Assembly: GCF_040932005.1 (NCBI RefSeq)
Contig: NZ_CP162414.1
Location: 2,383,501-2,447,500, forward strand
Source of the DNA: Aestuariibius sp. HNIBRBA575
GTDB taxonomy: Bacteria > Pseudomonadota > Alphaproteobacteria > Rhodobacterales > Rhodobacteraceae
Length of the DNA: 64,000 bases
Reading direction: 5' to 3'
Of the stretch, positions 33,178 through 44,372 are shown piece by piece. The translations under genes were made by a program, and so were the position numbers. Within the stretch, counting starts at the first letter, position 1, and each line of letters starts with the position of its first letter. The notes beneath the pieces were generated by a model that searched no databases, was not told the DNA's origin, and was given only the letters and a program-made list of their open reading frames with translations.

Positions 33178-33924
33178 TCAGGTCGCGCCAGACCCAAAGT
33201 TGGGCTCCGCACTGGCAATCCATCTGTGCACATATGTTTTGGCGCGCGCGCATGCCTGGGTTAAGGGGTAACCCGCGGCCAGATTACACGCAATCGCGCT
33301 GGCCAGGGTGCATCCGGTCCCTCGACGGTTTTGTGACAGGCGCGGCGCATCAAATGACGTGGATTTATCGCGGAAAAACAAGCGATCACTGCAAATGTCC
33401 CCCTGAATATGCCCGCCTTTGATCATCACCGCATGCGCACCCATTTTCATCAAAACCTCAGCTTGGGCTGTGGGACCCGCGAGGTCTGCCTCGGCTTTTA
33501 TCCCGGTTAAGTGCGCTGCTTCGATCGCGTTGGGCGTGACCAACGTGCTGATCGCGATCAGAGAATGCAGGCCATTTTGATCAGAGAGTTCCCCCCCAGA
33601 GCTGGCCTTTAACACCGGGTCAAACACAATCGGAATGTCCCGGCCCCGCAACGCGGACACAATTGCACCGGCCATGTCAGCCCCGCCAACCATCCCTATT
33701 TTGACCGCTTTTGGGGGCGTGTCATCAAACGCCGCGTCTATTTGCGCTGTGATCAGATCTGTTGGCATCGGCAATATTTGATGCACTGCAAAATTGGATT
33801 GCGCCGTCACGCAGGTCACTACGGGTTTGGCCACAAATCCCAAATCCTGCGCGACACCAGCATCACGCAAAAGCCCTGCGCCGCCGCTGCTATCGGTGCC
33901 CCCGATACATAAAACGGAGGTCAT
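33178..33924 (-). CDS. thiD: ThiD, hydroxymethylpyrimidine (phosphate) kinase
   Basis: 248 residues of the ribokinase superfamily. It phosphorylates HMP and HMP-phosphate to HMP-PP for thiamine synthesis. Marks are CIGGTDSSGGAGLLRD at the N-terminus, VTCVTAQS, DPVLKASSGG and the C-terminal anion hole RRGTGCTLASAIAC with the catalytic Cys-rich GTGC. The start at 33924 overlaps the thiF stop (ATGA). It is the last gene of the thi operon and ends two bases from the convergent LysR gene. In-frame codons further upstream would only read into thiF. Confidence 0.95.
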   Translation of the reverse strand: MTSVLCIGGTDSSGGAGLLRDAGVAQDLGFVAKPVVTCVTAQSNFAVHQILPMPTDLITAQIDAAFDDTPPKAVKIGMVGGADMAGAIVSALRGRDIPIVFDPVLKASSGGELSDQNGLHSLIAISTLVTPNAIEAAHLTGIKAEADLAGPTAQAEVLMKMGAHAVMIKGGHIQGDICSDRLFFRDKSTSFDAPRLSQNRRGTGCTLASAIACNLAAGYPLTQACARAKTYVHRWIASAEPNFGSGAT

Positions 33925-34889
33925 GAATTGGCCCGCGCGGCGAGCAGAGCAAGGTTCGTATGATTGGCCTGGATCAACATATTTGCAGCACGCCATGCCC
34001 GCAATCCCGTGGCACAGACCAAAACGACCCGGCGATCCTGTTCCGGCTGAAACCTGTCGATATCGGCCACGTCAATGCGCTGTGCCTGGGGGGCGATTTT
34101 ATCGGAGAACTCTGACATATCCCGCAGCTCAACCACCTGATCTGAGGCGGTAATTGCAGATGTTGATATGAACGGGATTTGTGTTTCTGGCTCTGGGGCT
34201 GAACGGAAATCAAATCCCCCGAACCGCAGGTTTTGCAGGTCAATGCGGGTCATCTGCCCCAGCGGGCTTGGATCAAGTTTCAGCAATATCTGCAACGTAA
34301 TTTGCGCCTGAATTGCGCCGATGGTGCCGACAACCGGCCCTAAAACCCCAACGCTGGCACAGGTTGCGCTGCGGCTGGGCAAATCCGGGAACACGGCGCG
34401 CAATGAAGGGGCCGTCGCGCAAAATGCGCCGACATATCCGGTGAACCCCAACGCACTGGCCGACACAAAAGGCACGCCCAAATCTTGGCAGGTATCAGAT
34501 AAGATATACGACACTGCAAAACTGTCCGCAGCATCAACAACCACATCCGAGTTGCGCACCAAATCAGATGCGTTTCCCGGATTGAGGGACGCGACGAAAG
34601 CCCGAAGGTGAACATCGGGATTGGCCGCCTGCAAATGGGCCGCCGCTGCCTCTGCCTTGGGCGTTCCGAGATCGGACATTTTAAACAATGGCTGGCGGTG
34701 CAAATTGGTTTCTTCGACATGATCGGGATCTATGATCGTGATCTGCCCCACACCGGCCCCAACCAGATATTGCAGCGCCGGACAGCCAAGCCCGCCCGCG
34801 CCGACAACCAAAACACGGGCATCGCGCAGCCGATCCTGCCCTGCTTGCCCAATCTCGGGCAAAATCATCTGACGTGCATATCGGTTCAT
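33921..34889 (-). CDS. thiF: ThiF/MoeB-type adenylyltransferase fused to a rhodanese-like domain
   Basis: 322 residues. The E1-like part has RYARQMILPEIG, the ATP loop VVGAGGLGCPALQYL (about residues 28-42), DPDHVEETNLHRQ with the Arg finger pattern, and the cysteine of ATCASVGVLGPVVG. From about residue 265 comes a rhodanese-like domain (IDVADIDRF ... VVLVCATGLRAWRAANML) with Cys in the active loop. It should adenylate the C-terminal glycine of ThiS and help load sulfur. The paired CxxC motifs that bind zinc in E. coli ThiF and MoeB are not visible. Overlaps of four bases join it to thiE and thiD. Confidence 0.88.
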   Translation of the reverse strand: MNRYARQMILPEIGQAGQDRLRDARVLVVGAGGLGCPALQYLVGAGVGQITIIDPDHVEETNLHRQPLFKMSDLGTPKAEAAAAHLQAANPDVHLRAFVASLNPGNASDLVRNSDVVVDAADSFAVSYILSDTCQDLGVPFVSASALGFTGYVGAFCATAPSLRAVFPDLPSRSATCASVGVLGPVVGTIGAIQAQITLQILLKLDPSPLGQMTRIDLQNLRFGGFDFRSAPEPETQIPFISTSAITASDQVVELRDMSEFSDKIAPQAQRIDVADIDRFQPEQDRRVVLVCATGLRAWRAANMLIQANHTNLALLAARANS

Positions 34890-35479
34890 GACGCGCAGGC
34901 CTGAACCCAAGCCTGAGTTTGCGCTTCTGGGGTTGGGGATTGTTGAATGTCGGTCACCACGGCGGCACTGTCGGCCCCAGCGGCAAAAACCCCCGGCAAC
35001 CGGTCAAGCGTCAGCCCGCCAATCGCAACCAAGGACGTGTTTCCAACCATGGATTTCCAGCGCCGCACCCGGTCCAGCCCCTGCGGTGCCCACTTCATTT
35101 CCTTTAACAAGGTTGGATAAACCGGCCCCAATGCCACATATGCCGGATCATATGACATCGCGCGGTCCAGCTCTGCTTCGTCATGGGTTGATAGGCCAAA
35201 TCTGACCCCCGCCCGACGCAAGGCGGCAAAGTCGACATTGTCCATATCCTCTTGGCCCAAATGAATAAATTGGCATCGCAAATCCAATGCGGCCTGCCAA
35301 TAATCATTGATCACCAACTGCGTTCCGTAAACGGCGCATAGATCGCGTGCCCGGATGATTTGACGGCGAATTTCATCCTCTGGCTGATCTTTGATCCGCA
35401 ATTGCACCAATTTCACCCCATGCGGGATCAGCAATTCCAGCCGGTTTACATGCCCAACAATCAGGTAGAACTTTTCCAT
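34886..35479 (-). CDS. thiE: ThiE, thiamine-phosphate synthase
   Basis: 197 residues, a TIM-barrel enzyme that couples HMP-PP and thiazole phosphate to thiamine phosphate. Marks: KLVQLRIKDQPEDEIRRQI, LVINDYW, IHLGQEDMD, GLSTHDEAELDRA, YVALGPVYPT and VAIGGLTLDRLPGVFAAGADSAAVVTDI. It is slightly shorter at the N-terminus than E. coli ThiE (211). It starts 13 bases after thiG and overlaps thiF by four bases. Confidence 0.93.
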   Translation of the reverse strand: MEKFYLIVGHVNRLELLIPHGVKLVQLRIKDQPEDEIRRQIIRARDLCAVYGTQLVINDYWQAALDLRCQFIHLGQEDMDNVDFAALRRAGVRFGLSTHDEAELDRAMSYDPAYVALGPVYPTLLKEMKWAPQGLDRVRRWKSMVGNTSLVAIGGLTLDRLPGVFAAGADSAAVVTDIQQSPTPEAQTQAWVQACAS

Positions 35480-35492
35480 ATAGAAATTCCCT

Positions 35493-36260
35493 TTAGGCCA
35501 GAACGGCCATTCCCAAAATCGGAGTGGACGGCACAGCCATGTCGCGTGGTTCCATTGGATCGGCCTGATACCCCAACTGTCCTGCCTTGATCGCCATCGC
35601 CATCGCTGCGGCCATGTCTACCGGGTTGCCCGCCTTGGCGACGGCCGTGTTCAGCAGCACCGCATCCATCCCCAATTCCATCGCCATGGCAGCGTCAGAT
35701 GGGCGGCCTATTCCGGCATCCACGATCAGCGGAACATCCACGAAATGGGCCCGCATCGCGCGCAGCGCATCCGGGTTGCGCAACCCCTGCCCTGATCCGA
35801 TCGGAGCCCCCCAAGGCATCAAAACCTCGCAGCCCGCATCGATCAGTTTTTCGCCTACCACCAAATCATCTGTCGTATAGGGAAACACTTGGAACCCATC
35901 AGCGGCCAGTTCCGTCGCCGCTTTGACCAGTTCAAACACATCGGGTTGCAATGTGTCGGAATGGCCGATCACTTCGAGTTTGATCCAGTTGGTTTCAAAC
36001 ACGTCACGCGCCATTTGCGCGGTTGTGATGGCCTCTTGGGCGGTGTGACATCCGGCGGTGTTTGGCAAAATTCGGCAGTTGGATTTTTGCAATTCCGCAA
36101 AGAAGCCACGCCCGGATCCATCCGCGGTTTCACGGCGCAGGGATACTGTGACGATGTCGGTTTCGCTGGCCTCGATCGCTTGCAACAAAATGGCCGGGGA
36201 TGGGTATTGCGCGGTCCCCAACAAAAGCCGAGATTGAATTTCGGTGCCGTAAATCTGCAT
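35493..36260 (-). CDS. thiG: ThiG, thiazole synthase
   Basis: 255 residues, full length. ThiG builds the thiazole ring from DXP, dehydroglycine and ThiS-thiocarboxylate. Marks: [46 protein letters not shown] with the Schiff-base lysine, [25 protein letters not shown] and [17 protein letters not shown]. It follows thiS by two bases and shares the operon and riboswitch control. Confidence 0.97.
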   Translation of the reverse strand: MQIYGTEIQSRLLLGTAQYPSPAILLQAIEASETDIVTVSLRRETADGSGRGFFAELQKSNCRILPNTAGCHTAQEAITTAQMARDVFETNWIKLEVIGHSDTLQPDVFELVKAATELAADGFQVFPYTTDDLVVGEKLIDAGCEVLMPWGAPIGSGQGLRNPDALRAMRAHFVDVPLIVDAGIGRPSDAAMAMELGMDAVLLNTAVAKAGNPVDMAAAMAMAIKAGQLGYQADPMEPRDMAVPSTPILGMAVLA

Positions 36261-36428
36261 GACTAGCCTCCTTGCATTGGGGCAAGAATTTCGAGCTGAT
36301 CGCCGTCGCTAACGCGCACGGTATCGCGCGCAGTGCGGGGCACAAATTGCCCATTTAGGGCGGTGGCCGTAGCCGGGTTTGCATAGCCAAGCTCAACCAG
36401 AATTTCGGCCAATATTGTGGCTGTCACG

Positions 36429-39322
<2,894 letters not shown>

Positions 39323-39323
39323 T

Positions 39324-39425
39324 TAGCTTCCTACGCCAGTATCAACTGGGTCAGGTTCAAAGGGTCGCGACACTACAGCTACGCTGCTATCCGCCTCTCA
39401 GTCCCTCAGTTGGGACTCCCCCGCG
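39324..39425 (-). promoter_or_regulatory. TPP riboswitch (THI element) upstream of thiC
   Basis: On the minus strand the aptamer reads GGGGGAGTCCCAACTGAGGG, then CTGAGAGG, then GACCCTTTGAACCTGACC, then AGTTGATACTGGCGTAGGAAGC. The CTGAGA pyrimidine sensor and the GAACCTGA...GCGTAGG(G)AAG pyrophosphate part are the universal TPP marks. About 118 bases to the thiC start form the expression platform. High TPP should shut down the whole operon, here more likely by hiding the GAGGAG site, since no T-run terminator is obvious. Confidence 0.96.
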
Positions 39426-39530
39426 TGCTTATTGGCTAGACATTCTGCGGAATTGACGCAAGGGAAATTTCCAAACGGCCTATGATGCCCGCGCAATTCG
39501 GACCACAAGCATATGAAATATAACGAAATA

Positions 39531-39563
39531 AAAAGACCCCGACAGGAATGTGACGGGGTCTTT
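39531..39563 (-). terminator. Strong rho-independent terminator after the phosphate permease
   Basis: AAAAGACCCCG at 39531-39541 pairs with CGGGGTCTTT at 39554-39563. On the minus strand the stem is followed by TTTTTATT. It ends transcription 25 bases after the pit stop and separates it from the thi operon. The symmetric A/T flanks mean it could work both ways. Confidence 0.92.
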
Positions 39564-39588
39564 GATTGTAATGATGTGGTTTAGACGT

Positions 39589-41082
39589 TTATGCAGCGCC
39601 GCCCATCATGGTTTTGATAACCAGAAAAATCAGGGCCGACAGCAACGCCGCCGCCGGGACCGTAATGACCCAAGCCGCAATAATTGTCATGAAATGCGAC
39701 CGGCGCACCAGCTTTCTGCGGCGACGTTCCTCTTTGGGCTGTTGCGGCACATCAGGCATGGCGATCCGGCGCTTTTTCATCTGCCGGGACGTATGCCATT
39801 CACGGAAAAAACCGACCCCAAACACGCCGCCCACAGCAATATGCGTAGAGCTAACAGGCAGGCCCAACCAACTGGCCACAATCACCGTGATCGCCGCTGA
39901 CAAGGCCACACAATAGGCCCGCATTGGGTTCAATTTGGTGATTTGGTTGCCCACCATCCGGATCAGTTTTGGCCCAAACAGGAACAAACCAAACGAAATC
40001 CCGATTGCCCCGATTACCATGATCCATAACGGGATGGAAATCGCGTCGGTAAAGTTGCCCGATTTAGAAGCCTGAACAATCGCCGCCAAGGGGCCAACGG
40101 CGTTTGCAACATCGTTTGCCCCATGAGCAAAGCTGAGCAGTGCCGCGGACACAACCAGCGGGATCCCAAACAAAACCTTCAATGATTTGTTGCGGTTTTC
40201 CAGCCCGATCGATTGCTTTTTAATGACCGGGATCATCACCAGCCAAATCGCAATCCCCATCCCAAGCCCGATCAACAACGCCAATTGGATGTCAATTTTG
40301 ATGATCTTTTTGAGCCCTTTGAGCGCGAGGTAAGCGGCAAACGCGCCCCCCATGATGCCCACCAGAACCGGCACCCACTTGCGAGCGGCGGCAATTTTAT
40401 CGTCCTGGTACACGATGCGGGCCTTGATGAACCACAAAAACAGGGCTGCAACGACGCCCCCTAGAACCGGGGAAATCACCCAACTGGCGGCAATTTTGTA
40501 CATCGTTGGCCAGTTCACCGCAGCGAACCCTGCCGCTGCGATCCCGGCCCCCATCACGCCGCCGACGACGGAATGGGTGGTGGAAACCGGCGCACCAATC
40601 CACGTCGCCAAGTTCACCCACAAAGCCGCCGACAAAAGCGCCGCCAACATGGCCCAAATGAACACATTTGCGGTTTGCATGCTTTCTGGTGCGATAATGC
40701 CTTTGGCGATGGTCGAAACAACATCCCCCCCAGCAAGCAAGGCGCCCGCGCTTTCAAATATTGCGGCGATGGCGATGGCGCCACCCATAGTCAATGCGTT
40801 GGCCCCAACGGCCGGGCCCATATTGTTGGCCACATCATTTGCACCGATATTCAGCGCCATATAGGCCCCAAAACCGGCGGCAATGACAACAATGAACGTA
40901 TCACTGGATTTGCCAAACAGGATCAACGCCAGCAAACCCGCAATGACGATGAAAACAAGCGACACGCCCAGCCCAACCAGGGGGCGTGAGACATAGGTTG
41001 TGGCCGTTTCTAAATTCGAAAAGCGCCCAAGATCACGATCTAGTGTGTCCAAATGGCTCGGCTCATAGTCGTTTTTCGTCAT
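39589..41082 (-). CDS. pit: PiT-family inorganic phosphate permease
   Basis: 497 residues with about ten to twelve membrane helices. The two PiT signature repeats are visible: GANDVANNMGPAVGANALT in the N-terminal half and GANDVANAVGPLAAI in the C-terminal half, each followed by a GxPVSTTHxxVGG box (GAPVSTTHSVVGG; GLPVSSTHIAVGG). A charged cytoplasmic loop (KEERRRRKLVRRS) lies near the end. The start follows AGGGGA. It is a low-affinity, proton-coupled metal-phosphate symporter by family. No PhoU-like DUF47 gene is next to it. Confidence 0.94.
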   Translation of the reverse strand: MTKNDYEPSHLDTLDRDLGRFSNLETATTYVSRPLVGLGVSLVFIVIAGLLALILFGKSSDTFIVVIAAGFGAYMALNIGANDVANNMGPAVGANALTMGGAIAIAAIFESAGALLAGGDVVSTIAKGIIAPESMQTANVFIWAMLAALLSAALWVNLATWIGAPVSTTHSVVGGVMGAGIAAAGFAAVNWPTMYKIAASWVISPVLGGVVAALFLWFIKARIVYQDDKIAAARKWVPVLVGIMGGAFAAYLALKGLKKIIKIDIQLALLIGLGMGIAIWLVMIPVIKKQSIGLENRNKSLKVLFGIPLVVSAALLSFAHGANDVANAVGPLAAIVQASKSGNFTDAISIPLWIMVIGAIGISFGLFLFGPKLIRMVGNQITKLNPMRAYCVALSAAITVIVASWLGLPVSSTHIAVGGVFGVGFFREWHTSRQMKKRRIAMPDVPQQPKEERRRRKLVRRSHFMTIIAAWVITVPAAALLSALIFLVIKTMMGGAA

Positions 41083-41160
41083 TGCGGTCCCCTGCCCAAA
41101 TATGTCTGGGAACGCCGTTAACAGATTACCCGCGTTTACTCAATAAACGGGCGCCGCATT

Positions 41161-41628
41161 CTAGCTTTGACCAAAGTTGATAAGCAGCTCTTTCAGCTCA
41201 GGCTCTTGCACCAGATTAGCCGCCTCTGAGGGGCTGAACCATTCACGGTGACGTTGGCTATCTTCTGGAAAAACATCACTCATTTGGGTGACCGCAACGG
41301 AATACACCATGGTTTTAACCGGCTGGGTCCAACCGGCTTTCATCCCTTTGTCATAGGTATAAGACCCCAATGCACGCTTTTCTGGATCGCCAGATTTTAC
41401 ACCCGCTTCTTCCCACGCCTCTTGCAGCGCGGTTTCGGTAGATGTCGTACCGGCAATTGGCCAGCCTTTGGGGATGATCCACCGCCCCGTATCCCGGCTG
41501 GTGATCAACAAGATTTTGCGTCCAGACTTCTCTGTGCGATAACACAGCGCCGCAAACTGAATACGTTTGGGCCGCTGTAACATCGGGTGGACGAACTCTG
41601 TCCACAGGTCACTCAAAACAGCTTTCAT
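41161..41628 (-). CDS. Nudix hydrolase (diphosphoinositol-polyphosphatase-like group)
   Basis: 155 residues. The Nudix box reads GWPIAGTTSTETALQEAWEEAGV: the catalytic helix QEAWEEAGV is kept with Gln for the usual Arg, while the Glu of GX5E is replaced. The PKGWPIAG entry is typical of the bacterial DIPP-like branch. It hydrolyses a nucleoside-diphosphate-linked or polyphosphorylated compound; which one is open. It is a single gene between pit and the GGDEF-EAL gene, all on the minus strand. Confidence 0.85.
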   Translation of the reverse strand: MKAVLSDLWTEFVHPMLQRPKRIQFAALCYRTEKSGRKILLITSRDTGRWIIPKGWPIAGTTSTETALQEAWEEAGVKSGDPEKRALGSYTYDKGMKAGWTQPVKTMVYSVAVTQMSDVFPEDSQRHREWFSPSEAANLVQEPELKELLINFGQS

Positions 41629-41798
41629 TTTCGTTCCGCCTGATTTTTTTCTTTGTCTGCTGTTCTAAATATATGGAAATGTTTTACAAAACTCAAATGA
41701 GCCTCACATTTGCTTTATCCAATCTCTAAATGACGGACAAAAACCCGAATGTCTGGTCGGCTGAAATCTGACTTTGTTACTGTTGCATGGGCCAAGTG

Positions 41799-44162
41799 CT
41801 AAGACACTTTTCGCTGCCACAAACTTTTCTGCAGCAATTCCGTCGCCTGTTCCTTAGGCAGGGGTTTGCCATCCACATATCCCTGCAGGAAATCAACATG
41901 GCACGCACGCAGACAATCGCGATGTTCCTCGGTTTCGGCCCCTTCGCCGGTGACTTGCATATTCAACGCATGGCCCAAATCAGTGATCGCCGTTACAATT
42001 GCACGGGTTTCAGCGGATTCTGGCATCTTGGAAACAAAGGCCCGATCAACCTTAATTTTATCCACCGGAAATTTCTGCAGATAGCTCAACGACGAATACC
42101 CCATCCCGAAATCATCCAGCGCAATTGTGACCCCAAGCCGTTGTAAAGCTTCAATTTCTTGCAACGCGGAGGATCCATTTGACAGAACCACGGTTTCCGT
42201 TATCTCCGCTTCGATCGCAGAAGCAGGGCAATTTGTGATCAATAGGCAATCACTCACAAACTCATCAATTTGCGCCCCGAACAATTTGGGTGACATGTTC
42301 ACTGCGATACGCCCTTCAAATCCCATTTCTTGCCATTCTACGGCCGTTTGACACGCCTGAATCATGACCTGATAGGTTAAATCCGCGATCAATCCAGATT
42401 CCTCGGCGATGGGGATAAACTCTTGCGGGGAAATCGGGCCCATCGTTGGATGAACCCACCGTGCCAACGTTTCAAACCCAATGATTTGTTTGGTCCGCAA
42501 ATCCGTTTGCATTTGATAGACCACAGAAATACTGTTGTTTTTCAATGCATTTCTTAACTCTGCGTCAAGCAATGATTTACGATTCACGACCGCTTCTAGA
42601 TCTGTGTGGAACACATTGAACCTGCCTCGCCCACTATTTTTCGCCTCATAGAGAGCCAAATCCGCGCGGCGCACCCCATCCAGTGCACTCAATTCTGACG
42701 CCTCAACATGAGAAATTCCAATGCTTAACCCGGTGTGCAAAGTTCGCCAATCCACCTGCTGTGGATGGCTCAATTCTTCGATCAATTGTCTAGCAATCTC
42801 GACCAAACGTTCCTCGCTGTTTTTCCCTTTTGCTAAGATTGCAAATTCATCCCCCCCTAAACGCACCGCCAGATCCTGATCGCCAATGCGGGAACAAAAA
42901 ATCTTTGCAATATGCTGTAACAGTGAATCCCCGACAAAATGCCCAAGCGTATCGTTAATCAGCTTGAAATCGTCTAAATCCGCCAACAGAATCGACGTGT
43001 CCTGCTCTTCGACATGCACCCATTCATTAAGGGTCTCTTCCATTAGCCGACGATTTGCTAAGCCGGTCAGACTGTCATGTTCTGACAGATATTTCGCCCG
43101 TTTGGTTTGACGCGCCTGTTCGGTATAATCTGTCGCCAGAATAACTGTCCCCAAGAACCCCCCGTTTTCGTCCTGAATAGGTCCACAACGCAAATACATA
43201 TTCAAATCGCCAGACTCGTGTTTTGGGTTCACTTTGGTTTCAAATTGAAGGTTGGACTTTGTGTTGATGGCAGCGGTGACTTTGCGCGCAGCATTTGTAT
43301 CAAGCCATTGTTTTGCGTCTAACAATTCCCCGACATAGGCACCGCGGAAATATTCGGTTGCATTGTCATTGCAAAAAACCACGAGCCCGGTTTCATCCAT
43401 AAGCAAAACCGCGTCCCGCGTAGAGGCCAGCGCCCGCCCAATTCGTTGCCGGTCGCGACGGGCATATTCGTTATCCTGTGCCCTGAGACTTGTTACCTCT
43501 GCCTCATTTTTGCGCCACTGATCAATCGCAAGCGCAACCATCCCAATTTCATCTCTGCGGCCCAAACCAGGGATCGGGTCATTGATATCTTCGCATCCTA
43601 TTCGGGAAATCACCTCTGTCAAAGACACCAATGGCTGAGAAAGTTTTGATAATATCGCAAACAAAATAGCAGCAATGGAGATCAGAAAAGCAAGCCAAAT
43701 CAATGCCTTTTGATACATTGCTTCGACAAAATTCGAGTGATTTTCATGCGCATTCAAGGTGACAAATAATTCCCCCAAGGGGACTATTTGCCCGATTTCG
43801 TCAGCGGTCAGAACATGTGAAACTGTTAGATGCGTGGCATCGGGAACTATCCCCTCTGCTGACTGGCTGGTGACAACAGATGCATCAGGGCGGATAATCT
43901 CAATTCTAGCGATTGATCCGCCGTGCAACACCTCCCGCACAAGTTCATCGACCTGAGTAAGCTGAGCATTTTTAAGCGGTGCGATGACCGAATGCCCAAT
44001 CAATTGGGCGGACAAGTTGGCCTGTCGCTGCAATACCTGTTCATATTGATTGCGTAGTTTAAGGATGTCGAAAACGAAGCCCGCACATAGCAACACAAAA
44101 ATCGGAGCCAAGACTCCAAGCAACAAGCGTATTCGAAAAGAGGATCGCACCCGCGCTAACAT
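41799..44162 (-). CDS. Membrane GGDEF-EAL protein with periplasmic sensor, HAMP and PAS
   Basis: 787 residues acting on the second messenger c-di-GMP. TM1 about 12-32, a periplasmic domain to about 150, TM2 about 152-172, HAMP, then a PAS domain (about 255-355), GGDEF and EAL. The GGDEF site is intact (RLGGDEFAIL). The EAL domain has ETL in place of EAL (GFETLARW), while the other ligands are kept: AVNMSP, EAEITETV, DDFGMGYSS, KVDR, GEGAETEEH. ETL variants are often still active, so both synthesis and breakdown are possible. Input signal unknown. Confidence 0.92.
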   Translation of the reverse strand: MLARVRSSFRIRLLLGVLAPIFVLLCAGFVFDILKLRNQYEQVLQRQANLSAQLIGHSVIAPLKNAQLTQVDELVREVLHGGSIARIEIIRPDASVVTSQSAEGIVPDATHLTVSHVLTADEIGQIVPLGELFVTLNAHENHSNFVEAMYQKALIWLAFLISIAAILFAILSKLSQPLVSLTEVISRIGCEDINDPIPGLGRRDEIGMVALAIDQWRKNEAEVTSLRAQDNEYARRDRQRIGRALASTRDAVLLMDETGLVVFCNDNATEYFRGAYVGELLDAKQWLDTNAARKVTAAINTKSNLQFETKVNPKHESGDLNMYLRCGPIQDENGGFLGTVILATDYTEQARQTKRAKYLSEHDSLTGLANRRLMEETLNEWVHVEEQDTSILLADLDDFKLINDTLGHFVGDSLLQHIAKIFCSRIGDQDLAVRLGGDEFAILAKGKNSEERLVEIARQLIEELSHPQQVDWRTLHTGLSIGISHVEASELSALDGVRRADLALYEAKNSGRGRFNVFHTDLEAVVNRKSLLDAELRNALKNNSISVVYQMQTDLRTKQIIGFETLARWVHPTMGPISPQEFIPIAEESGLIADLTYQVMIQACQTAVEWQEMGFEGRIAVNMSPKLFGAQIDEFVSDCLLITNCPASAIEAEITETVVLSNGSSALQEIEALQRLGVTIALDDFGMGYSSLSYLQKFPVDKIKVDRAFVSKMPESAETRAIVTAITDLGHALNMQVTGEGAETEEHRDCLRACHVDFLQGYVDGKPLPKEQATELLQKSLWQRKVS

Positions 44163-44372
44163 TTGAGCTTACTTTTCCAGATCGTGGCACAACAAAGAAC
44201 AATGAGGTATTTCCACCTCAGAGTGCGCAGAATTTGATTAAGTATGCGTTCAATCAACTGGAAACTATCCAGTTTTTTTCAAATGGCTTGGCGTGTAAAA
44301 GGATAAAAATTTTCACAACTGGTTTTGTGTGCGCAAAACAGGTTTGTGGCGTGTTGGTTTTGCGACCACAGA
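44163..44372. other. Spacer between the two GGDEF-EAL genes
   Basis: 210 bp without a gene. CGCAAAAC (44332-44339) and GTTTTGCG (44357-44364) form an inverted repeat with a 17-base loop close to the end of the upstream gene, without a clear T-run. The promoter of the gene starting at 44162 should lie here. Confidence 0.4.
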
